The position numbers and the translations under genes are program-made. The notes beneath the pieces are model-generated. The model searched no databases, was not told the origin of the DNA, and saw only the letters and a program-made list of their open reading frames with translations. DNA of 64,000 bases, from contig NZ_SMOA01000003.1 of assembly GCF_004353985.1 (NCBI RefSeq), forward strand, positions 47,152 through 111,151, written 5' to 3'. Within the stretch, counting starts at the first letter, position 1. Each line of letters begins with the position of its first letter. Positions 1-6,827 of the stretch are shown here, piece by piece. The DNA is from Paracraurococcus ruber. Lineage in GTDB: Bacteria > Pseudomonadota > Alphaproteobacteria > Acetobacterales > Acetobacteraceae.

Positions 1-475
1 TGTCCAGGCCTCGGACCGGAAGGCCCTGGATCAGCCGCATGTGCGCCGGGTCCATGGGATGCGGCGCCTCAGGCGACGAGCCGAAGATGCGCCGCACGCC
101 GCGGGTGTAGCAGATGCGGCGCCAGGCGCCCTTCACCGCGTCGAACCGGACGAACAGGTATTGCCCAAACAGCGGGGTCACCAGCACGCCGCTACCGAGG
201 ACACGACAGCCCAGCGGCATCAGCACCTCGAAGCCCAGCTGCACCAGCCGGGCCCGCACTTCACGCTGCTGGTTCGGGTAGGCCTCGACGCAGTACCAGC
301 GAGGTTCGGATAGCTTGCGCACTCCAGGTGCTTTCGGCACCTGAGGCGACGCGGAGCCCTCAGGCCCGGCGGCGGGTCCGCACTCTGCCGCGACGCTTGC
401 AGAGTTGGTGTGCCCGCACGCGTTCGTTACCCGCATGTCTCGGACCAGGTCAAGGCGTTTCGCTAGCGCGTTCAT
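1..475 (-). CDS. NusG-like transcription antitermination protein (3' end outside window)
   Basis: Reading leftward from an ATG at 475, preceded by GGGAG nine bases upstream, the frame stays open to the window edge (158 codons). After about 58 residues of extension rich in Ala, Gly and Pro comes a NusG N-terminal (NGN) domain: RWYCVEAYPNQQREVRARL, then PLFGQYLFVRFD. These match the conserved Trp-Tyr start and the hydrophobic GYLFV-type strand of NusG/RfaH proteins, which bind RNA polymerase and suppress pausing or termination. The C-terminal KOW domain would lie outside the window. It is the last visible gene of the leftward phage operon, 18 bp after the replication-type gene, so it is probably a phage-borne NusG paralog acting on phage transcripts rather than the housekeeping copy. 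GTG codons at 340 and 322 are alternative starts. Confidence 0.72.
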   Translation of the reverse strand, partial: MNALAKRLDLVRDMRVTNACGHTNSASVAAECGPAAGPEGSASPQVPKAPGVRKLSEPRWYCVEAYPNQQREVRARLVQLGFEVLMPLGCRVLGSGVLVTPLFGQYLFVRFDAVKGAWRRICYTRGVRRIFGSSPEAPHPMDPAHMRLIQGLPVRGLD

Positions 476-493
476 GCGGCGATGCTCCCGGCG

Positions 494-1336
494 TCAGGCG
501 GCGAAGGCTTCGGGCTTCGGGAAGCGCAGCGGATCACCGCCGCGGTCGCAGTGTTCCGCGAAGGCCGCAGCCCAGCGGGCCTGCGGCGTGTCGGCGGCGG
601 CTGCCGGCGCGAATCGCTGCCCTTCCCGCACCGCCCGCTCCACCTCCTGGGTGAAGTATCGAAGCGTGCTGGGCACGCCCCTCGCCCGGGTCATGACGTC
701 GGCGACCGTGGCGCGTACCAGCCCCGGCGTCGCGCCGGCCTGCAGCCAGCCCTGGACCTCCCGCGCCGACCAGGCGGAGCGGGCGGGATCCATGCCGGCC
801 ATCTCCGCCACCTCCCTCGCCAATGCCAGGGCGGGTTCCACGCGCGCGGTAGGGGACGGAGAGGAAGAGGATGATGATTGTCCATCATCATCATGATCAG
901 GAGTTTCCGCGCCGGGTTTCGCCGGGTTTCCGGCGCCGCCCGGCAGCGGCAGCACCATGCTGCCCTGCGAACGCCGCAGCCGGGCCTGCTCGGGCGTCTC
1001 GCCCCGCCGCGGCCGCCCGCCGCGCGCCCCATTCGCCCTGCTGCTGGCGACCGCCGGCGCCACATCCGCCAGCAGCGGCACGGCCAGGCCATCGCCCTCC
1101 CGCACCAGCAGCCCTTCTGCGATCAGGGTTTCCAGCTGGGTTTCGATCTCGGTTTCCGGCGCGGCAACCAGCAGCGAAACCCGGGCGGAACCCGAGAATG
1201 GCAGAACCCCGCCGGTCGCCAGCGCGGCCTCGGCGATCAGCAGCCAGAGCGCTCGCGCGGCCAGCGGCAGGGTGCGCAGCCGCGGATCGGCGCCGAGCGC
1301 GGCGAGCAGGCGGGCGCAGGTGCAGCGGCGGCTCAT
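494..1336 (-). CDS. HTH-containing phage replication-type protein
   Basis: 280-residue protein in the leftward operon, directly after the DnaB-containing section. Residues 1-90 read like a winged-helix unit (LPLAARALWLLIAEAAL, then TQLETLIAEGLLVREGDGL) of the kind found in phage replisome-organiser proteins. A linker rich in Asp and Ser follows at roughly residues 145-165 (DHDDDGQSSSSSSPSP), encoded by a CAT/ATG trinucleotide run at about 870-897 that can fold on itself. The C-terminal half is helical with no motif I can name. Its ATG overlaps the stop of the upstream gene by 4 bp. Position beside dnaB suggests origin recognition or helicase loading, but this is an inference from neighbours and fold impression; no characterised homolog is recognised. 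Confidence 0.6.
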   Translation of the reverse strand: MSRRCTCARLLAALGADPRLRTLPLAARALWLLIAEAALATGGVLPFSGSARVSLLVAAPETEIETQLETLIAEGLLVREGDGLAVPLLADVAPAVASSRANGARGGRPRRGETPEQARLRRSQGSMVLPLPGGAGNPAKPGAETPDHDDDGQSSSSSSPSPTARVEPALALAREVAEMAGMDPARSAWSAREVQGWLQAGATPGLVRATVADVMTRARGVPSTLRYFTQEVERAVREGQRFAPAAAADTPQARWAAAFAEHCDRGGDPLRFPKPEAFAA

Positions 1337-1719
1337 GCGGGATCTCCGGCGGCGGTAGAGGAGGCGGCGGGCTGGGATGGCAGCAGCCGCGACAGCAGGG
1401 CCTTGATGCCCCGCCGGGTCGGCGCTTGGCCGGAGGCCTCCGCGACGGCATCGAACACCGCCTCGATATGGCTGGCGCAGGCCTTGGCGCCGGCGGCGGC
1501 GCGATTCAGGTCGCTCCGATCGCCGCCACTGGCGGCGTCGGCGCGGTTGTAGATTTCCTCCACCACATCCAGGCAGGTGGCCTCGGCCACCTGGAGGCCG
1601 CGAAGGAATGCCTGCATCTCGCGGTCGGAGGCCTTGAAGGCCTTGGCGCGCACCAGCGCGTTGTCCAGGCGCGGCCGCGCCGGCATGGCCGGCACGGGCC
1701 AGGGGCGACGGTCAGCCAT
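1333..1719 (-). CDS. hypothetical phage protein
   Basis: 128-residue protein not recognised. It is mostly helical (DNALVRAKAFKASDREMQAF, then a segment with VEEIYNRADA) with a low-complexity C-terminal tail. The start at 1719 is supported by an 8-bp ATGGCTGA overlap with the stop of the preceding HTH gene, and the same 8-bp overlap architecture occurs again one gene upstream at 1956-1963. It overlaps the next gene by 4 bp. This arrangement and the absence of cysteines or membrane segments suggest a small soluble early phage protein. No function can be assigned. Confidence 0.6.
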   Translation of the reverse strand: MADRRPWPVPAMPARPRLDNALVRAKAFKASDREMQAFLRGLQVAEATCLDVVEEIYNRADAASGGDRSDLNRAAAGAKACASHIEAVFDAVAEASGQAPTRRGIKALLSRLLPSQPAASSTAAGDPA

Positions 1720-1963
1720 TGCCGGCGCCCGCCTGCCCGCCGAGCGGCACGTAGCGCACAACCTCCACCCGCCGCAGGCCGAGCGCGGCGAGCAGCGACG
1801 GGCCAGGGAAGCGACGGCCGCAATCGGCATCCGAGACGAGCTGCGGCGACACGCCGGCCTGCCGCGCGAAGGCGCTGGGCCCGCCGGCCTCCCGGATGCG
1901 TTTACGCAGCAATGCGTAAACCTCGACGGGCCGCAGCCCGTCCGTGGTTTGCGGATCAGCCAT
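1712..1963 (-). CDS. small HTH DNA-binding protein (XRE/YdaS-like)
   Basis: 83 residues starting at ATG 1963, which has GGGAG eight bases upstream and overlaps the previous stop by 8 bp (ATGGCTGA). An earlier in-frame ATG at 1993 lacks this support. The core is a helix-turn-helix: GPSAFARQAGVSPQLVSDAD, resembling YdaS/Cro-type phage regulators in which the second helix begins with Ala-Arg-Gln-Ala-Gly. It is part of the leftward operon downstream of dnaB. It may regulate late or early phage promoters; the target is unknown. Confidence 0.65.
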   Translation of the reverse strand: MADPQTTDGLRPVEVYALLRKRIREAGGPSAFARQAGVSPQLVSDADCGRRFPGPSLLAALGLRRVEVVRYVPLGGQAGAGNG

Positions 1964-2180
1964 AGAAGCCGCTCCCAAAGACATACCTGCCATGGCCGAA
2001 GCAGATCACCCATCGCCCGACGGCCACCCAGCACCAATGGCCGAAGTAGGCATCGGGGCCGCCCGCGTTTGGCCATTCCCACGCCGCCAGACGCAGCACG
2101 CGAATCGGCAGGAGCCGGGATCGCAGGTCGGGCCACTCCATCTCGCGTAACGGCGCCATGGTCGTCTTCGAATCGCTCAA
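1956..2180 (-). CDS. small Trp/Phe/Gly-rich hypothetical protein
   Basis: 74-residue protein whose ATG overlaps the dnaB stop by 4 bp and whose stop overlaps the next ATG by 8 bp, so translation coupling argues that it is real. The second half is unusually aromatic (AYFGHWCWVAVGRWVICFGH, then YVFGSGFYG), which could insert in or lie on a membrane but does not form a clean transmembrane helix. No family is recognised. Confidence 0.5.
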   Translation of the reverse strand: MSDSKTTMAPLREMEWPDLRSRLLPIRVLRLAAWEWPNAGGPDAYFGHWCWVAVGRWVICFGHGRYVFGSGFYG

Positions 2181-3682
2181 CCCGCCCCTCCCGCCGCCGG
2201 CAGGGCGCCGTCGGCATCGCTTTCGTCCAGGTAGAAGGTCTGTTCCGCCAGCCAGCGCAGCCGCACCGGCCCGACGCGGCCCTGGCGCTGCTTGGCGATG
2301 ATCAGCTCACCCTTGCCCTCTTCGGCTTCCAGTTGCCGCTGCCATTCGCCGAGGGCGGCGAAGTATTGCTCCTCCGACTTGTGGGAGGCGCGGCGGGGGC
2401 GGCCGTTCTGAAGATAGTAGTGTTCCCGGTGCAGGAACCAGACCATGTCGGCGTCCTGCTCAATGTCGCCGGAATCGCGCAGGTCGCTGAGCTGCGGCCG
2501 CTTGTTCTCCCGCCCCTCATTCGCGCGGTTCAGCTGCGCAGCCGCAACCACCGGCACCTGCAATTCCATGGCGATGGCCTTCAGGCCGCGGCTGATCTCC
2601 GACATCTCGGCATAGCGGCTCTGGCGCTGGGCATCGGCGCCGCCGCGCAGCAGGCCGAGATAGTCGACGCAGACCAGGTCCAGCCCGTGCCGGCGCTTGT
2701 GCCGCCGCAGGCGCTGCCGCAACACCGCCACCGGCAGGGCCGGCTGGTCATCCCAGGCGATCGGCAGGGCGCCGACGCGGAGCGCCTGCTGCCGCAGCCG
2801 GTAGGTTTCCTCGTCTTCCGTCCGCAGCGGCCGCAGGCTCTCGCCTTCCGGCATGGCGCCGCGCGTCACCGCTTCCAGCGGCAGGTCTGCGGCGGCCGCC
2901 ACCAGCCGCGCCATGACGGCGGAGGCGAGCATCTCGCCGCCCCAGAAATAGACCCGGGCGCCGGCCGCCGCGGCTCGCGCCGCGATGCCGGCCAGCAGCG
3001 CCGTCTTGCCCATGGCCGGCCGCGCGCCGAGGATCACCATCTGGCCGCCGCGCAGCCCGCCCGTCATGCGGTCCAGGCCGCGATAGCCGGTGGTGATACC
3101 GGCCAGGCCGCCGCGGCGAGCGATGGCGCCGAACATCTCCTCGATCACCTGGGTGGCGACGTCGCCGCCCGCCGACGCCTCCCGCCCCTGCCGCTTGTCC
3201 GCCAGCGCGGTCAACGATTCCTCGAGGCCGTCCAGCACCTCCGGCGCGGTAATCTCGCCGCCCTCGCCCAGAGCCTGGGAGATGGCGGAATCGCAGGCCC
3301 GCGCCAGCTGCCGCCGCAGCCAGGCATCATGCACCAGCCGGGCATAGGCCGGCACGTTGCGGACGCTGACATTGTGCACCAGCAGCTCGGCCAGATAGGC
3401 GACGCCGCCGGCCGGGGAGAGGGTGCCCGCTGCCTCGAACTCCGGCCGCAGGGTGATGACGTCGGCGGTCTGCCCGGCCTCCACTCGCCGTTGGATCGCG
3501 GCATAGATCGCGGCGTGCACGGGATCGGCGAAGTGGTCCGCCGCCAGGAACTCCGCGACCCCGTCCAGAGCCTTGTTGTTCACCATCAGGCCGCCGAGCA
3601 GCGATTGCTCCGCCTGCAGGTTCGCCGGCATGGCACGCATGGCGATGCTGACTGGCGCCTGGCCGGGGCGGTAGCCGTCCAT
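2177..3682 (-). CDS. dnaB: phage replicative DNA helicase (DnaB family)
   Basis: 501-residue hexameric DNA helicase that unwinds the fork during element replication. The N-terminal DnaB domain (LQAEQSLLGGLMVNNKALD) binds primase and its partners. The RecA-like C-terminal domain has Walker A GARPAMGKT, Walker B DLVCVDYLGLL, the SRYAEMSEISRGLKAIAMEL segment and LSDLRDSGDIEQDADMVWFL, all diagnostic. Length is close to bacterial DnaB (about 470). I chose ATG 3682, just downstream of the previous stop (3687), over an earlier in-frame start at 3784 inside the neighbouring gene. It is embedded among small phage genes, so it is element-encoded rather than the chromosomal copy, and suggests theta-type self-directed replication. 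Confidence 0.92.
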   Translation of the reverse strand: MDGYRPGQAPVSIAMRAMPANLQAEQSLLGGLMVNNKALDGVAEFLAADHFADPVHAAIYAAIQRRVEAGQTADVITLRPEFEAAGTLSPAGGVAYLAELLVHNVSVRNVPAYARLVHDAWLRRQLARACDSAISQALGEGGEITAPEVLDGLEESLTALADKRQGREASAGGDVATQVIEEMFGAIARRGGLAGITTGYRGLDRMTGGLRGGQMVILGARPAMGKTALLAGIAARAAAAGARVYFWGGEMLASAVMARLVAAAADLPLEAVTRGAMPEGESLRPLRTEDEETYRLRQQALRVGALPIAWDDQPALPVAVLRQRLRRHKRRHGLDLVCVDYLGLLRGGADAQRQSRYAEMSEISRGLKAIAMELQVPVVAAAQLNRANEGRENKRPQLSDLRDSGDIEQDADMVWFLHREHYYLQNGRPRRASHKSEEQYFAALGEWQRQLEAEEGKGELIIAKQRQGRVGPVRLRWLAEQTFYLDESDADGALPAAGGAG

Positions 3683-3686
3683 CGCC

Positions 3687-4235
3687 CTAGACCCGGACCG
3701 CGACGTATTCGGTCGCGCCCCAAACCCGGCGGCGCAGCAGGCGCAGCGTGCCGGTATCGGCCAAGGCCTGCGCTTCGGCCGCATTGGCCAGCATCAGGGC
3801 TTCCAGCGGCAGCAGGGCGTTCCACACCGCCAGGCGCTGCAGCGTGGCGGCGTCGCCGCGCAGGTAGACGACATGGTCACCGGCGGCAGCCGCCGCGGCC
3901 CAGCCGGCGATCGCCACGCGCAGCAGCGGCGGCAGCGGCCAGGGCATGTACGTCTCTGCCCCGGAAAAAGCCGCCGCCGAGGCCGGCGAACTGACCCCGG
4001 CGGCGCAGTCTAGGGAGGAAACGTCCAAGGACGCCGGAGAAACGGCCGGCGCACCGTCCCGGGCACCTGCGCGCCCGAGCTGCTGTGCCCCTTGCGGGGC
4101 GAAGAGGGAGGCGGCCGGCCCCGAGGAGGAAGGCCGGCCGCCTGAGGTGCCGCCCGCGTTGCGCGGGCCGGGCGACACCCCACGCCGCGCGGGGGCAGGG
4201 GCCGCGCGACGTGTCTGGGAGAAGAGCGAGTCCAT
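3687..4235 (-). CDS. hypothetical protein with low-complexity N-terminus
   Basis: 182 residues. The start at 4235 makes a 1-bp TGATG overlap with the previous stop. Residues 1-100 are a disordered stretch rich in Ala, Gly, Ser and Pro. The folded part is the last 80 residues, beginning MPWPLPPLLRVAIAGWAAAA and containing DHVVYLRGDAATLQRLAVW and EAQALADTGTLRLLRRR. An internal ATG at the start of this folded part could be a second translation start. No family is recognised; it sits immediately upstream of dnaB with a 4-bp gap and may be a replication accessory protein. Confidence 0.5.
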   Translation of the reverse strand: MDSLFSQTRRAAPAPARRGVSPGPRNAGGTSGGRPSSSGPAASLFAPQGAQQLGRAGARDGAPAVSPASLDVSSLDCAAGVSSPASAAAFSGAETYMPWPLPPLLRVAIAGWAAAAAAGDHVVYLRGDAATLQRLAVWNALLPLEALMLANAAEAQALADTGTLRLLRRRVWGATEYVAVRV

Positions 4236-4489
4236 CAGGCGTGCCCCGCCGGCGCCTGGCCGGCCAGATGCGTCACCACCTCGGCGCACATGCCGCCTTC
4301 GATCATCTCGGCGACGCATTCCGTCACCGCATCGGCGCCGATGACACCGCCGCGCACGGGGACGGTCATGCAGCCGCCAAGGGTCCAGGCGAGGGCGCGC
4401 ACCACCTCCATCGGCGGGTGCTGGCGCATCAGCGGTGCCAGGGCCTTGCCGACCGCGCGCAACACGGCGGGATCCGGCGCGCCGCTCAT
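4235..4489 (-). CDS. hypothetical phage protein
   Basis: 84 residues, start 4489 overlapping the upstream gcrA-like stop by 4 bp, stop overlapping the next start by 1 bp. The sequence is helical and compact (AVGKALAPLMRQHPPMEVVR, GGVIGADAVTECVAEMIEGG). No motif or family is recognised. Only gene coupling and codon use support it. Confidence 0.55.
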   Translation of the reverse strand: MSGAPDPAVLRAVGKALAPLMRQHPPMEVVRALAWTLGGCMTVPVRGGVIGADAVTECVAEMIEGGMCAEVVTHLAGQAPAGHA

Positions 4490-5004
4490 GCCGCGCGGGC
4501 CCGCCAGAACGGATACGCCAGGTCGCAACAGGCCGCGCAGTAGGGGCGGCCTTCTACCCGCGGCGCGTCGCAGAAGGGCGGCGGCATCGGCACCGGGCCG
4601 TCCTTCTTCGCGTCCTTCCAGTTGCCCCACAGCGGCCAGCGGCAGCCGCCCTTCATGACGCCCACGGTCGGCGCGGTGCGCGGCAGCGCGGGCGGCAGGG
4701 CGACATGCGGGCCGACCGGCCGCTTCGGCGCCGCCGCCGTCACAGCCGAGGCAGCCGCAGATCGTGTCGGCTTGAGCGGCTTCGGCGCCGGCGCCGCCTT
4801 CGGCTGGGTGCCCCAGCGCGCGGCGTAGAGCTGCCGCGCCCGTACCGGGTCGCAGAGCAGCGGCACGCCGTAGCGGTAGCAGGCGCCGGCCACCGCGTTC
4901 TTCGTCAGGCCCTGCCCGATGGTCCGGGCGATCTCCGCCGCGCTCTTCTTCTCTGCCGCCAGCGCCTGCAGTTGCGGCAGCAGCTCAGACCAGGCGCGCC
5001 TCAT
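4486..5004 (-). CDS. GcrA-like cell-cycle regulator carried by the element
   Basis: 172 residues with both hallmarks of the GcrA family. The N-terminal helix-turn-helix reads LQALAAEKKSAAEIARTIGQ followed by LTKNAVAGACYRYGV, the equivalent of the GcrA segment that docks on DNA. The C-terminal part has CRWPLWGN followed by FCDAPRVEGRPYCAACCDLAY, matching the sigma-70-binding region of GcrA (CRWP, FC, PYC). A Pro/Ala linker joins them. In Caulobacter, GcrA binds sigma-70 and activates promoters with CcrM-methylated GANTC sites. A phage copy in the early operon could redirect host polymerase to element promoters. The gene lies between a small coiled-coil gene and unknown genes, with 4-bp overlaps on both sides. 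Confidence 0.8.
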   Translation of the reverse strand: MRRAWSELLPQLQALAAEKKSAAEIARTIGQGLTKNAVAGACYRYGVPLLCDPVRARQLYAARWGTQPKAAPAPKPLKPTRSAAASAVTAAAPKRPVGPHVALPPALPRTAPTVGVMKGGCRWPLWGNWKDAKKDGPVPMPPPFCDAPRVEGRPYCAACCDLAYPFWRARAA

Positions 5005-5243
5005 GCCCGACCCTCCCCGCCATTCAGCAGGCGAATCCCGGCGCGCCGAGCCTGCTCCGCCTCGGCGCGCAGCCGCGCGGCCTCCCGCTGGGCGGCCGCG
5101 ATCTCCGCTTCGGCGCGGCGCCCGGCTTCGGTGGCCGCGGCCATATCTTCAAGCCGCGCGCCGGCGCGGGCTTCCAGCAGCTTCGCCTGCGCCAGCAATT
5201 CCGCTTCGCGCGCCCGCGCCTCTTGCGCCGTCGGACGATCCAT
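5001..5243 (-). CDS. small coiled-coil protein
   Basis: 80 residues, almost entirely one long Ala/Glu/Arg helix with heptad character (EARAREAELLAQAKLLEARA, AAQREAARLRAEAEQARRAG). It overlaps the GcrA-like gene by 4 bp and shares 95 bp with the 3' end of the upstream gene in another frame. The start at 5243 follows a GGGGGATG context. Likely a scaffold or oligomerising protein; function unknown. Confidence 0.5.
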   Translation of the reverse strand: MDRPTAQEARAREAELLAQAKLLEARAGARLEDMAAATEAGRRAEAEIAAAQREAARLRAEAEQARRAGIRLLNGGEGRA

Positions 5244-5547
5244 CCCCCAACTCCCTGGCAATCTGCTCGCTGCGGGCCTCCAATCGGGCCAGCTCTGCGG
5301 CGAGCACATGACGACGGGCTGAAATGACCTGGTTCCACTCGCGCGCGGACACGGACCGGGCGCGGCCATGCCAAAACCCGAAGGCCCTGGCGTAATCGAG
5401 GCCCAGGCGGCGGGCGGCGCGGCCGATTGCGGCCTTCACCGTGTCGCCGGCTGGGCAGGGCTCGGCGGCTTGCCGGACCCATTCGCGCATCTGCGCCAGC
5501 TCCGCCTCGCACGAATCGTGCGAGGCCTGACAAGGGATTTGCGACAT
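5149..5547 (-). CDS. hypothetical phage protein
   Basis: About 132 residues from ATG 5547 (in-frame ATGs at 5568 and 5580 are alternatives; GGAGG lies 14 bases before 5547). The middle is convincing protein: AAIGRAARRLGLDYARAFGF, WHGRARSVSAREWNQVISAR, with a DNA-binding look (basic helices around a predicted turn). The last third becomes Gly/Ala/Arg-rich where it overlaps the coiled-coil gene, so the true 3' end may be functionally unimportant. No family can be named with confidence. Confidence 0.55.
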   Translation of the reverse strand: MSQIPCQASHDSCEAELAQMREWVRQAAEPCPAGDTVKAAIGRAARRLGLDYARAFGFWHGRARSVSAREWNQVISARRHVLAAELARLEARSEQIARELGDGSSDGARGAGARSGIAGAGEAAGSPRRRAA

Positions 5548-5578
5548 CTCAACCACGATTACCTCCATACTGCGGGGC

Positions 5579-5716
5579 ATGGATGGACCCCGGCAGCAGC
5601 AGGAAGAGGAGGAGAGCGAGGCCCGCGGTGGATGCCAGTCCGCCGCGGGCCTTTTGCTGATGATGGCCGCGCTGGCGCTGGCGCTGGTCGCGATGGCGCT
5701 GCTTTTGGGGCCCTGA
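5579..5716 (+). CDS. possible 45-residue single-pass membrane protein
   Basis: Opposite strand to the operon, starting ATG 5579, back to back with the leftward gene. The product has an acidic N-terminal tail (MDGPRQQQEEEESEARGGC) and then one clean hydrophobic helix (LLLMMAALALALVAMALLLG) ending at the C-terminus, a tail-anchored layout. No convincing ribosome site is seen, so this is a candidate only. Phage tail-anchored peptides of this size include holin-like and superinfection-exclusion proteins; nothing here decides between them. Confidence 0.35.
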   Translation: MDGPRQQQEEEESEARGGCQSAAGLLLMMAALALALVAMALLLGP

Positions 5717-5868
5717 GATGACGGCCGGCGCGTCAGGCGGCATCGGCTCCGCCGTTCAGCACGTCAGGGTTGAGAATATGGGCAAGAAAAAGCCTGGGCC
5801 GGGACCGTTGAAGCTCCGCCCAGGACTGGACGACCATGGCCAGCGTTACACTACAGATGGGAGATGCA

Positions 5869-6018
5869 ATGGACCCGGCCGAGAAGCTGATGCGCGCTCT
5901 GCAAGAGACACGGGCGTCCCTGGCGGCGCTGAATGCGACGGTGGCCGTGCTGGGCGCGAACGTCGCCGAACTGAAGGAGGCGATCAAGAAGCAGACTCCC
6001 GTGCCACCCGCGACGTAA
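5869..6018 (+). CDS. small coiled-coil hypothetical protein
   Basis: 49 residues from ATG 5869, chosen because GGGAG lies six bases upstream; ATGs at 5836 and 5857 are in frame. The sequence (AEKLMRALQETRASLAALNA, LGANVAELKEAIKKQTPVPP) forms a heptad-like helix and a Pro-rich tail. It is on the plus strand within the leftward early region and overlaps the start of nothing but the 3' end of the opposing small gene. Function unknown. Confidence 0.5.
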   Translation: MDPAEKLMRALQETRASLAALNATVAVLGANVAELKEAIKKQTPVPPAT

Positions 6019-6172
6019 TCGAAAGGCACTGCGCCCGCAGCTCGCGTGCCACCTGCCGCACCGGATCGGGGGCGCGTGGCAGCAGCGCCTGCCGGTACCA
6101 ATCCGGCAGCGCCGCGCGCTTGCGCAGCTCTACCCGGCGCGCCTCCCACGACGGTCGTATGGTCCGGTGCAT
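5984..6172 (-). CDS. small basic hypothetical protein
   Basis: 62 residues (WEARRVELRKRAALPDWYRQ, ALLPRAPDPVRQVARELRAQ). Its ATG overlaps a TGA in a TGATG arrangement that is now only a vestige: the upstream coding sequence ends just there, interrupted by a block carrying a plus-strand gene and flanked by 17-bp repeats. It probably once followed the Cro-like gene (6579-6785) directly. The composition suggests nucleic-acid binding. Unrecognised family. Confidence 0.45.
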   Translation of the reverse strand: MHRTIRPSWEARRVELRKRAALPDWYRQALLPRAPDPVRQVARELRAQCLSITSRVARESAS

Positions 6173-6186
6173 CAGGCGGCGGCCTC
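6170..6186 (+). repeat. direct repeat, left copy
   Basis: The 17-mer catcaggcggcggcctc is repeated exactly at 6577-6593, 407 bp away. On the minus strand it encodes the end of the Cro-like protein (EAAA, stop) and the overlapping ATG of the next gene. The left copy has no intact gene in front of it, so it looks like a duplicated junction left by insertion of the block between the two copies. Confidence 0.8.
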
Positions 6187-6267
6187 AGGGGCCGGCACAT
6201 GACCGTTGCGATTACGCACCGGCCCCAGCACCATGGATGTCCCCCGACAAACCATGGAGGATTCCGA

Positions 6268-6558
6268 ATGTCGCCCGCGATCCGCGCAGCCATTGCCTGG
6301 CTGCCCGAAGAGGACTTCGCCACCTTCCGTGCCGCACAGGTCGATGCCGACCGTCTGCCGGCGACCTGGGACCAGTGGCGGCAACGCTTCGAGCGCCAGT
6401 TGAAGCAGCAAGGAATCAGCCTCGAAACCTGCATCCGCGTGCATGTGCAACTCGACGACCTGCGCGCATTCTGCGCTGCACGCGGTCTGGTGATGGACAG
6501 CCGCGGCCGAAGCGCCTTCGCAGCCTTCAAAGCCGCCAGCGGACAAGGGCTGCAGTAG
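6268..6558 (+). CDS. hypothetical protein, candidate moron gene
   Basis: 96 residues from ATG 6268 with a good ribosome site (GGAGG at 6256-6260). The protein is compact and well formed: MSPAIRAAIAWLPEEDFATF, LPATWDQWRQRFERQLKQQG, IRVHVQLDDLRAFCAARGL. It runs against the surrounding leftward operon, and its block is bounded by 17-bp direct repeats, the usual picture of an accessory 'moron' gene expressed from its own promoter in a prophage. I do not recognise the family. An 8-bp inverted repeat (6188-6195 and 6219-6226) precedes it. Confidence 0.75.
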   Translation: MSPAIRAAIAWLPEEDFATFRAAQVDADRLPATWDQWRQRFERQLKQQGISLETCIRVHVQLDDLRAFCAARGLVMDSRGRSAFAAFKAASGQGLQ

Positions 6559-6576
6559 AACCGTGATGCTGCATGC

Positions 6577-6593
6577 CATCAGGCGGCGGCCTC
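6577..6593 (+). repeat. direct repeat, right copy
   Basis: Identical to 6170-6186. Here the repeat forms the genuine 3' end of the Cro-like gene, so this is likely the ancestral copy and 6170-6186 the duplicate. Confidence 0.8.
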
Positions 6594-6785
6594 GGCTGGG
6601 GGGTCGTACAGGTCGGGCCGAAGCTCGTGCGGATGCAGACCGGTGATGGCCGCTAGCGGGCGCACGCGGTCTGCCGGCACTCGCCGCTCGGCCCACCGCA
6701 GGACGGTGGAATGGGCAACACCAAGCCGCCGGGCCACCGCCACGGACGTCACCTTCGGCTGCGCGAGATACTCGGCGAGGGTCAT
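6579..6785 (-). CDS. Cro-like HTH regulator
   Basis: 68 residues from ATG 6785. Helix-turn-helix: MTLAEYLAQPKVTSVAVARR then LGVAHSTVLRWAERRVPADR, typical of YdaS/Cro proteins that open the leftward early operon of Gram-negative prophages. It is divergent from the CI-like gene, with two operator copies (6794-6810, 6828-6844) in the 93-bp gap. It probably represses the repressor promoter during lytic development and is the first gene of the leftward operon. The C-terminus ends PPAEAAA within a direct repeat. Confidence 0.8.
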   Translation of the reverse strand: MTLAEYLAQPKVTSVAVARRLGVAHSTVLRWAERRVPADRVRPLAAITGLHPHELRPDLYDPPAEAAA

Positions 6786-6793
6786 GGCCCGAA

Positions 6794-6810
6794 TGTGCAG
6801 TGACTGGACA
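6794..6810 (+). promoter_or_regulatory. operator copy 1 (CI/Cro type)
   Basis: tgtgcagtgactggaca, a 17-bp near-palindrome (one mismatch from TGTGCAGTgACTGCACA), nine bases upstream of the Cro-like start. Its exact reverse complement recurs at 7242-7258 on the other side of the repressor gene. Confidence 0.75.
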
Positions 6811-6827
6811 CATTCCGCAAGGCGTTT

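Noticed and set aside
865..900. CAT/ATG trinucleotide run that can fold into a hairpin
   Set aside because: It encodes the Asp/Ser-rich linker of the 494-1336 protein, so it needs no separate regulatory or repeat role.
1577..3994. An 805-codon frame antisense to the DnaB gene
   Set aside because: No recognisable protein; DnaB Walker motifs lie on the minus strand.
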